Shown: piece after piece, positions 34,887 through 43,700 of the stretch
How the letters are laid out: every line of letters starts with the position of its first letter
Position numbering within the stretch: the stretch's first letter is position 1
Source of the DNA: Lachnospiraceae bacterium
Lineage (GTDB): Bacteria; Bacillota; Clostridia; Lachnospirales; Lachnospiraceae
Direction: 5' to 3'
DNA: 64,000 nucleotides
Assembly (NCBI GenBank): GCA_017521605.1
Contig: JAFXCD010000005.1
Span: 1 to 64,000, forward strand
The notes under the pieces: generated by a model
Seen by the model: only the letters and a program-made list of their open reading frames with translations
Databases searched by the model: none
What the model was told of the DNA's origin: nothing
Translations under genes and position numbers: made by a program

Positions 34887-35699
34887 GGATGAAGAATATG
34901 GGCAACGAGTGCTGGTTAATGAATGGATTGGAAGTAATATTGCGGATGTAATAGGTCTTACTATCCCAGAGTACGGGATTTGTAATGTGTCTGAAGCAGT
35001 AATAAAAAATACTAATTACAATGAAGATATTGATGAAAGAAATGCGGGCATGGCATTCTATTCAAAGATTTATTCAAAAACAATACCGGTAATTACAAGA
35101 GCTATGTTATCAGATGTTAAAAATCATGAAACAGAAAAAATAATATTATTCGATCATCTGGTAATTTATTTACTTATAACAGTTTTGATATAGATCAATA
35201 TACGAAGTTTTTTATTAATGATTTTACATTTGAAAAGCCTAAATTAATTGAATACGATGATTTGGATGAAATAGTTAAGAAACTTCATAAAACCTATTTT
35301 AGATTTGAATATGATAAAGCAGAACGACCGAGTAAAGAGGATGATAAGGCAATTATAGCTAAAATGATTTCTGCAGAAGGAAAGGCGGTAAAAAAAGATG
35401 AATGGATATATGGTAGTTGTAATGAGAGAATAACTTATGATTTGGTAACAGATGATTATCGCATTAAGCTTTTTGATTTTGATGGTAAAAATCTTAATAA
35501 GCTAGTTAATAGTGCCAAAACATGGGCTTGGAATTCAATGCAGGATGAAGAGAGAAAATTGATAATTATTTATAGATATGCTGAAGAGTGTTCAAAATAC
35601 AATGAGGAATTTAAGATTATTATGGACATTTTCAATAAATCTAATGCACAGGTTTATGATATTGAGGATGGAATGAGAATACTTCAAGATGCTATATAG
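34885..35699 (+). pseudogene. Collapsed HipA-like kinase / DUF3037-like gene pair
   Basis: The first frame (34885-35193) gives GQRVLVNEWIGSNIADVIGL, then IPEYGICNV and EKIILFDHL. This fits the N-lobe of short HipA-like kinases (LVNE...L..PIPE...FDHL.YN.DRN), but it lacks the true N-terminus and stops where the DRN-like catalytic segment should come. The second frame (open from about 35130, ATG at 35262, stop at 35699) gives SFDIDQYTKFFINDFTFEKP and LHKTYFRFEY, resembling the C-terminal half of DUF3037 proteins, the frequent partner of these kinases. I infer an internal deletion with frameshift that joined the two. The family assignments are by eye only. Confidence 0.45.
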
Positions 35700-35713
35700 T
35701 TATAATTGGTTAT

Positions 35714-35836
35714 TGTATTTTAGAAGAAAACATGCTACTCTTTAGGGGAAGCATGTTTTTCTTGTTTATCTGTGAATTCTTATATTTTAAAAGTTCGAAA
35801 ATCTATGCTTTCAAATTCAATTAAAGAGGGCAGGAG
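35714..35836 (+). repeat. Direct repeat copy 1 flanking the surface-protein island
   Basis: 123 bp, roughly 92% identical by eye to 45996-46119. It starts TGTATTTTA, holds a terminator hairpin, then shared text such as CTGTGAATTCTTATATT and CTATGCTTTCAAATTCAATT, ending GAGGGCAGG. After this the copies diverge until the shared promoter element ~200 bp (copy 1) or ~50 bp (copy 2) downstream. Confidence 0.85.
35727..35764 (+). terminator. Terminator within direct repeat copy 1
   Basis: AAAACATGCT (35727-35736) pairs with AGCATGTTTT (35750-35759), 13-nt loop, T-rich tail. It follows the kinase relic. Confidence 0.75.
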
Positions 35837-35972
35837 ATTTCGAGTGTTCCTGCGTAAGGAGGAAAAGAATATAGAAATGGATGTATGCTTGACTAGACGG
35901 ATGTGAAGCAGGTGTTTGATTTTATACGATGCTCAGGAGATAGGAAAGCACTTTGCATCGGGCTTAGCTGAT

Positions 35973-35997
35973 GGGCGGAAGTTTCCGCCCGTTTTTC
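35973..35997 (+). terminator. Orphan GC-rich terminator before tetR
   Basis: GGGCGGAA (35973-35980) pairs perfectly with TTCCGCCC (35983-35990) across a 2-base loop (in practice a 4-6 nt loop), followed by GTTTTTCT. No gene lies between the repeat and this terminator. The stretch 35837-35972 holds no open frame or obvious promoter, so it may be the tail of a lost gene or a small transcript. Confidence 0.75.
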
Positions 35998-36039
35998 TAT
36001 CTTCCAATCCCCTATAAAACAACAATAACATTAGAAATC

Positions 36040-36095
36040 TAGCAACAATCCTATTGAAAAAAATATCGCAATTAGCTATACTAGGAGTGTTGCTA
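36040..36095 (+). promoter_or_regulatory. tetR promoter with paired inverted operator sites
   Basis: TTGAAA (36054-36059), 17-bp spacer, TATACT (36077-36082). TAGCAACAATCCTA (36040-36053) ends exactly at the -35. Its inverted copy TAGGAGTGTTGCTA (36082-36095; 13 of 14 positions complementary) starts on the last base of the -10. A protein binding both arms would cover the promoter. The right arm recurs at 46197-46210. Confidence 0.75.
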
Positions 36096-36116
36096 ATAGA
36101 TGGTGAAAGGTGCTAT

Positions 36117-36788
36117 ATGATGACAGATAAGAAGATGCTGAATACAAAGTATGAAATATTGCAATGTGCCACAAAGCTTTTCTTAGAAAAAGGTTATACG
36201 GATGCGTATGTTACAACCATAGCAAAGCTGCTGCATATAAGTACAGGGAATCTGACCTTTCATTTTCCTACCAAGGAGCATATCCTTGCAGAGCTGGTGA
36301 GGGAGCTGTGTACTTTTCAGTGGCAGTCAGAGGAGAGAGAAAAGAAAGAAGAGCGAACCCTGCTTACTACATATATTTTGGAGCTTGTGATGTTTGCCTC
36401 GGTTTGCGTGGAGAATTATAATATTCAAGACCTTGTGGTGGCTGCATATACTCATTCCATGTCGCTTGCCATTATCAGGGAGAGCGATACCCAAAGGGCG
36501 ATGCGTATCTTCGGCAAGTATTGTCCCGAGTGGTCGGAAATCGATTATATCCAGGCAGAGAATATAGCATCCGGCATAGAATATGCTATGTTTAGGACGG
36601 AGAATACGGATGATATTACCTTTGAGCAGAGAGTGACAAGTTCGCTGGATGCTATTATGAAGTTATATGAGGTACCGGCAGATATCAGGAAACGTACACT
36701 TACAGAAGTGATGGCAATAGATTATCAGAGAAAGGGTAGTCGGGTTTTTGAAGAGTTTTGTAAGCATGTTGAAAGAAAAATGCGTTAG
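36117..36788 (+). CDS. TetR family transcriptional regulator
   Basis: A 223-residue protein. The N-terminal HTH is typical (ILQCATKLFLEKGYTDAYVT, then TIAKLLHISTGNLTFHFPTK). The C-terminal ~150 residues form the ligand and dimer domain, with no recognised ligand. The start is ATG 36117, with GAAAGG 6 bp upstream; an apparent in-frame TTG at 36054 is really the -35 box. It leads a TetR-LytTR unit and is the natural candidate to bind the inverted sites at 36040 and 36082 and the matching site at 46197. A fragment resembling its own C-terminus lies at 37590-37685. Confidence 0.9.
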   Translation: MMTDKKMLNTKYEILQCATKLFLEKGYTDAYVTTIAKLLHISTGNLTFHFPTKEHILAELVRELCTFQWQSEEREKKEERTLLTTYILELVMFASVCVENYNIQDLVVAAYTHSMSLAIIRESDTQRAMRIFGKYCPEWSEIDYIQAENIASGIEYAMFRTENTDDITFEQRVTSSLDAIMKLYEVPADIRKRTLTEVMAIDYQRKGSRVFEEFCKHVERKMR

Positions 36789-36817
36789 ACTACAGGAAGA
36801 ATACTGAGGAGAAAGTG

Positions 36818-37522
36818 ATGGATAGGATGCGGTTTGCACTCTGTGATGATAGTGATATAGAGAGATGTATTATACGATTTTTGTTAGATAAATATATAAA
36901 AGAACATGATTATTCAGTAGAGGTGGAGGAGTTTGTTTCCGGGGAAGAGCTGCTGAAAAATCATGGAATGGATTATGATTTGGTAATCCTGGATATATAC
37001 ATGAGAGGGATGAACGGAATCGATACGGCCAAGGAACTGATGCGTACCCATCCCAAGGAGAAGATAATCTTCTGCAGTGCCTCCAATGAATTTGCGGAGG
37101 AATCCTATGATGTGGAGGCCTTTAGGTATCTGGTGAAGCCGATTTCTGAGGAAAAGCTGTTTCAGAGTCTGGATAAATTCTTTCAGCGTTATTCAGAGCT
37201 GCAGGTGTTGGAGTATAAGTACCAGCGAACTGTGAGAAGGATGTTACTTAAAGATGTGATGTGGATAGAGGCAGCAGGACGACATACCATCATACACACG
37301 CAGAAGGAACAGGTTGAGACCAATACCAGTTTGTCGGAATTTACTAAGAAACTGTCAGGTGTAGAATTTGTAAAACCTATCCGTTATGCACTGGTGCATT
37401 GGCAGGCAGTGGCTGAGGTGACCAATGATACCATGGTGCTGCAGGATGGTACGAAGATACCTGTCAGCAGAGAGAATCGTAAGGAAATACAGGAAGCATT
37501 TATGCGTTTTGGGTCGGTGTAG
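36818..37522 (+). CDS. LytTR (AgrA-type) response regulator, paralogue 1
   Basis: A 234-residue protein. The receiver is intact (acidic pair Asp10-Asp11, phosphoacceptor Asp59 in VILDIYM, Lys107 in VKPIS). The LytTR DNA-binding domain follows (about 125-234; LLKDVMWIEAAGRHTIIH, KPIRYALVHWQA, VSRENRKEI). Start ATG 36818 with GAGGAG upstream. It follows tetR by 29 bp, and no sensor kinase is in the window. Paralogue 2 at 46260 is closely similar along its whole length. Twin LytTR-type boxes begin right after its stop. Confidence 0.93.
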   Translation: MDRMRFALCDDSDIERCIIRFLLDKYIKEHDYSVEVEEFVSGEELLKNHGMDYDLVILDIYMRGMNGIDTAKELMRTHPKEKIIFCSASNEFAEESYDVEAFRYLVKPISEEKLFQSLDKFFQRYSELQVLEYKYQRTVRRMLLKDVMWIEAAGRHTIIHTQKEQVETNTSLSEFTKKLSGVEFVKPIRYALVHWQAVAEVTNDTMVLQDGTKIPVSRENRKEIQEAFMRFGSV

Positions 37523-37524
37523 CT

Positions 37525-37591
37525 ACAGTTCGTGTCGTTTGGCAGCAGTTCGTGCCATTTGGGTTGAAATGATATGAGGATTTGATAGAAT
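37525..37591 (+). promoter_or_regulatory. Twin LytTR boxes and promoter ahead of the surface protein
   Basis: ACAGTTCGT (37525-37533) and GCAGTTCGT (37545-37553) are direct repeats, 20 bp apart. TTGAAA (37564-37569), 16-bp spacer and TAGAAT (37586-37591) follow, with exactly 10 bp from box 2 to the -35. The layout is that of AgrA/ComE-type activation. The same layout occurs at 46970-47037. Confidence 0.75.
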
Positions 37592-37685
37592 GGGGAAGGA
37601 TTATCGAAGTAGTGGTAATCATGTGTTTGAAGAGTTCTACAGCTATGTGGAAGAAAAAATGAAAGAAAATTACGGAAAACGATAG
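37590..37685 (+). pseudogene. Relic of a TetR gene C-terminus
   Basis: This 31-codon frame contains DYRSSGNHVFEEFYSYVEEK. It matches the last residues of the TetR protein ending at 36788 (DYQRKGSRVFEEFCKHVERK) at about 12 of 20 positions, and the DNA is also visibly alike. It overlaps the -10 box, so it is not translated from this ATG. It shows that a second copy of a tetR-like gene once ended here, directly ahead of the surface-protein gene. Confidence 0.7.
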
Positions 37686-37734
37686 AATAGATAATCAGTA
37701 TTGATTTATGATTTATAGCTGGGAGGAATATGAA

Positions 37735-40700
37735 GTGAAAAACGTAAAGGGTAAGATACTTGGAAGAAAAGTACTAAGTTTCATACTGACAGCGACCTTA
37801 GTTTTAGGGTTGATGCCGGGAAATATGATGACGGTATCGGCAGAAGGGACAGATACGGTTATAAGTGATGAACTGATAGTAGAGAGTGTTTCATCGAATG
37901 ATGTGTCTGCTACAACAGTATGCACCTGCGAGACCGATGATCCGACATATCATGCACCATTCTGTGATTTATATGAATTACCGGAAAATCCGCAGTGCTT
38001 CTGTGTGGAAAAATGTACGGAGGACAGTGTGAATGAGTGGTGTGATGTTTGTTATGGCGTAGGCGTGGAAGGCTGTAAGGGGGAAGCTCCTTTATTATCA
38101 GAAAATGTAATGGCTACCTATGCGTCTGCATCGACGCCTGTTGTGAGTGGCAAGTTTATCTATGCACACGGTACACCGATAACCATTGAAGCAGGTTCAT
38201 CAAGCAGTACTGCCTCTGTGTGGTATATGAATGGAAGTACAAAAACATATGTGGCAGAGAATGTGTCAGGCGCAGTAATATATGGTGGATGTGATGGAGA
38301 ATCTTTAGATTCTGATACAAATATTACTATGACCGGAGGTAGTGTGTCTGCTATTTACGGTGGTGGTTTAAATATTTATGATGCGTCAGAGAGTTATGTG
38401 AATAATGTTAATATTAGCATTAGTGGAGGCACAGTATCTATTGGTGTGTTTGCATCAAATTCAAATTGGGTAAAAGGTAATGTGAATATAACCGTTACAG
38501 GAGGAAATATAAGTAGAGTACATGGTTGTACAGCATCCACTCAGAGTGGTGCTGGTGGTAATCAAGAATATTGCAAGGTTAGTGGAAATGCAAGTGTAAC
38601 GATTACCGGAGGAACGGTAGGAACATTAAAAATCGGTGATGGTAATTCTCCTGTAAATGGAACTACAACCGGAATTGTTACAATTCCCGGAGTAACTCTT
38701 GAGACAAACAGTTTTACTGCTACTAATGATTACGACAATTTGTATATAAGTGATGGAACGACATTTGTGATAAAGGGTGATGTCACATTGCCTGAAAACA
38801 CCAAACTTATTATTCCGTCCGGAGAAACTTTTACCCTTAACGGCTCTACTACAATAGAGGCTCCTTATGGTATTGAAAATAATGGAACATTAAATATTGA
38901 GTCGGGATGTACTGATACATACAACATTGAAAACAATGGTACTTTGAATATCTCTACTCTTTATACAAATTCAGAGGGGATTGTAAATAACGGTACTATA
39001 AATCTTACCAAACCTATTCTTGGCGACAAACCAACAGGAAACGGAACGATTAACAGAAATACAGCATATATATCCGGTATTTCATCTGTTAGCAGTATTT
39101 CAGTAAAAATGGATGATGCCGATTATGCTTTAGCAAACGGATATTATGAAACAGCAGATGGAAAGCTTTATCTCTGGCTCCCGTCGGGATATGCAGTTGT
39201 TTTTGTTGACGGAAGTGTTTATTGTGGAACGGCAAATGAAGGAACAGCAGTAGAATTACTTGCCTATAAAGCAGTTTCAGATATAGAAACTGTATCATCA
39301 CGCATTCCTGTAGGTATCAACTATGATCTGTCAACTTATGCAGTAACAAACAACGACGCAAGCTATAAGACGATTGAATGGTCTGTAGTAAATGCAAATG
39401 GAACAGGTGCTACGATTACAGATAATGCTATTAAGGCAACCGCTGCAGGAACAGCAACTATCAGAGCAACGGTTAATAATGGTCAGGCTTATGGAACAGC
39501 TTATACCAAAGAGTATGATGTCACATTTTATGTAACGGATGATATTGATACAAGTTTGGGAAGTATCACTATTTCCAAGAAGGATGATACTACGATTACT
39601 GTAGCAGGAACAGGAATACCTAACGGAAGCAAGGATTATCCGATTGATGAAAGTATTAGAATTATCGGTAGCACAACAACAAGCAATACAATTACAGTTA
39701 AAAGTGGTGCTACAGCGAATGTGATACTTAATGGTGTAGAAATTGATTGTTCTAATACGGGAATTACGCCAATTATGGTAGAATCAGGTGCCACATTGAA
39801 TCTGACACTGATAGATGATAATGTTCTGACGGCTTGCACTCTCGATGATGGGACGGATGCACAAAAAACAGCTGCTCTTGGTGTGCCGGTGGGAGCTGAG
39901 CTTGTTATTACGGAAAACTCTACGGGTACTCTTACTGCAAATGGCGCAAAGGGCGGCGGAGCTGGAATCGGTGGTGGTTATAACAGTGGTGCCGGAACAA
40001 TTACCATTAATGGTGGAACCATAAATGCTACTTCAGACAATGGAGCCGGAATCGGTGGTGGTTATAATAAAAGTAACGATAAAGTGACCAGAAACGGTGG
40101 AACAGTTACCATCAACGGTGGAACCGTAAATGCTACTTCAGACAATGGAGCCGGAATCGGTGGTGGTTATTATGGATTCGGCGGAACGGTTATTATCAAA
40201 GGTGGAACTGTAAATGCTACTTCAACCACAGGAGCCGGAATTGGTGCTGCTAGTCGTTCTCAAAATGCGGATAATTACATAACAGTTACTATCGAAGGTG
40301 GAACCGTAAATGCTTCTTCAATCGAAGGAGCCGGAATCGGTGGAAGTGACGAGTATTATAGCGTAACAGTTACTATCAACGGTGGAACCATAAATGCTAC
40401 TTCAACCGGAGGAGCCGGAATTGGTAAAGGTTTCAATGGAATGGGACATCTAACAGTTACTATCACGGGTGGTAATTTTAACTATTCCTCTGTTACTGCA
40501 CCTACAAATGGCACTAGTGCAGTGGCTCGTTATACTTGCAAATTCATAGGCAACAGCGAGGATATGGCAGGAAAAACAGTAACTGCTATTACATTAGAAA
40601 ATGGCGGTACTTATGGAATTAAGGATGTAGTTACCTTTGACGGAGGCAGTGAAAATGAGGGCTACTTTAACTGCTATCTCCCTGCAGGCAGCAAAATAAC

Positions 40701-43700
40701 CTCAATTACTGTAGGCGGTACAACTTATAACTGCCGTGCTGAGGATGGAACTTGCTATGTTGAACATACTTGGGAAGATGCTACCTGCACCATAGCAGAG
40801 CATTGTATCGTATGTGATAAGACACAAGGCGAAACAATTTCTCATAATTATATAGATGGTGTCTGCACGATTTGCGGTATGGATAGATACGGAACATTCC
40901 ATATTAAGACAGCAGAACAGCTTGTAGCTTTCGCACAGTCTGTAAATGCAGGAAACAAAGACGCAGACGCAGTATTAGACGCAGATATTGATATGACAGG
41001 TGTGGATTGGACGCCGATTTGTCAGACAGTATCATATCATTCATCCGAAGCAACCGACACAGGATACAGCGGAACATTTGATGGTAAAGGTCATACTATT
41101 TCAAATCTTACCGTAACAGGCATACCGGGTGGTGCATATTCGTATGGACTTTTTGGTACGGTAAGCGGTACAGTTAAAAACCTCGGTATGGTGAATTACA
41201 CCTATACTATGGGTAGTGCACCTGATGCAAGAGCCGGCTCTATTGCAGGTCAGGTATTAACAGGCGGTACTATCACAAACTGTTATTCCGTAGAACATAC
41301 CGTTACAACTAATGGCAATATTGCAGGTGGTATTGCAGGATGTAATTACGGCGGTACAATCAGTAACTGCTATGCACTTAATGGTAGTGTTTCAGGACAT
41401 GATACCCGCTGGGGCGGTGTAGTTGGTGACTGTCAGAAAGATGATGATACATCTGGTGGTACTGTTTCAAATTGCTATACCGATGATACACGAGTAGTAA
41501 GTACGCAGAGTGGAAATGCAACCATTACAAGTTGTGCATTAAAGGACGATGATGCCTTTGAAAGCGGTGAAATTGCATATCTGTTGAACGGTTCTTCAAG
41601 CGGAAATGTGACTTGGTATCAGACACTTGGAACAGATGCCTATCCTGTGCTTGATAGCGAACATGGTAAGGTATATTCTGTATGCAAGTGCAATGGAATG
41701 ACACCAGCTGGATACAGCAATGTAAATGAGAATGAACCGCACACAGATGTAAATCCTGTTGATAATGTTTGTGATGTATGTAGTGCAAATTTACATACAC
41801 ATGAATGGGAATATACTGTAAATGGTGATACAATCACAGCGGTTTGTAATGTTAACGGTTGCCCTGTAGTTGGAGAAGAAAAAACCATCATTATTTCTGC
41901 ATCCGATAAGAACTATGACGGCACAGCGGTAGTGGCAACTGTTGAAAATAATGTTGACACAACGGACTACAGTTCATTAATCGTATATAAGGATAACGAT
42001 GGGGATGTTGTTGATGAAGCAATAAATGCAGGAACATATACTGCAAACCTTACGGTTGGAGGCAAAACGGCAACAGTTGAGTTTACGATTGCTAAAGTGA
42101 CATCGGATATAGGAACTGTTTCAGCGTCAAATATGGAGAATACACTAGATGTATCTCAGGTAGTATTGAGTCGCTCGAATGAAACAGTGCCTGGTACACT
42201 TTCTTTGGCAGAAGGAACCACATTGCAGTATGGTATACATGATTATACTTATGTATTTACACCAAATGATGACACAAATTATGAGACTGTCACGGGAACA
42301 GTATCTATTACAATTTTAGACACTAATAAACCAGCTGCAACATATAAAGTTGGTACAGATGAATGGAAGCAGTTTATAAATACATTTACTTTTGGGCATT
42401 TCTGTAAAGACTATACAACAGTAGATATTACTTACAGTGATGAAGGAAGTGGGGTTGCAGATAAGCAATACTATATTTCGGATGTAGAAATTACAAACAC
42501 AGAAAATATTCATTGGAGTGAATACACAGATACCCTGAACATAAATGCAACAGGTAAATACTATATTTATGTCAGAGTAACAGACAACTATGGAAATGTG
42601 GTAATCCAAAACAGTGAAGGTATTGTGGTTTATGAGGAAAGTGTTATTACTCCGACTTCATTTTCATGTGAATATGGAGATGAAAATGCCCTTAACGTGA
42701 ATATCTCTACAAACGGAAATACCTTTGCAAATCTTACAGATGGTAGTGGAAATGAAATAGCTACGGATAATTATTCAATAAATGGAAGTACACTTACCAT
42801 AAAAGGAGAGTATCTTTCTGACCTTGATGTTGGAGAATATACCTATAAGATTTGTATGAATCCGCAGGGGGTTGAAAACACAGAAGTAACGCTTGCATAT
42901 AGTTTTGTTGTAAATGTTACAGCAAAGGAATTAACTGTGACAGGAGCAACTGCAACAAGCAGAGCTTATATTGCAAATGATGAAACGGTTGATATTACAG
43001 GCATTACATTAAGTGGTATTCAGGGAACGGATGATGTTTCTGTGGAAATTACCGAGTTAAAAGGAACACTCAGTAGTGCAAATGCAGGTACTTATACTTC
43101 TGTAACATTGCCTACGCTTACATTAACAGGTGATGATGCAGAAAATTATGTATTAGTTCAGCCGACAAGTGCAGTTGCGACAAATGTGACCATTAACAAA
43201 TTGAATCCTACAATTACAGTCGGCGCAACAGAGTACTATAAGACCTTTGGAGACGCAGATTTTACATTGGAAATAACAGATGATAATCCGGAGGCAAATG
43301 TTACTTACTCATCAAATGACGAAAATGTAGTGACAGTATCAAATGGCACGGTTACCATTAAGGGTGCTGGTTCAGCAACTATTACTGTATCTATGGGCGC
43401 TAGTACGAATTATAATGCTGCGGTAGATAAAACAATTACAGTAAATGTTGCAAGAGCAGCATACAGCGTAGATACAATTAACAAGAGTTATTTATATGCA
43501 AGAAGCAATGCTGATTCAATTAACTTAGCTGAATTGTTACCTGAAGATTGCGGAACCGTAAATTATGCTTCTGTAACATCTAATGGACCATTGAGTTTTA
43601 TAAGTGAACCAAAGGTTACGAATGGTATATTAGCATACACACTTGAAAGTGGTGCTGCTGATGATACAGGAATCATAATTGTAGATGTAGAAACACAGAA

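Noticed and set aside
36054-36116. Upstream start for the TetR protein at TTG 36054
   Set aside because: The TTG is the -35 box of a good promoter, and the ATG at 36117 has a proper ribosome site.
39950-40490. Regular repeats that could be mistaken for a CRISPR array
   Set aside because: They are in frame, encode GAGIGGG/GGTVNATS units of variable length and lie wholly inside the surface-protein gene.
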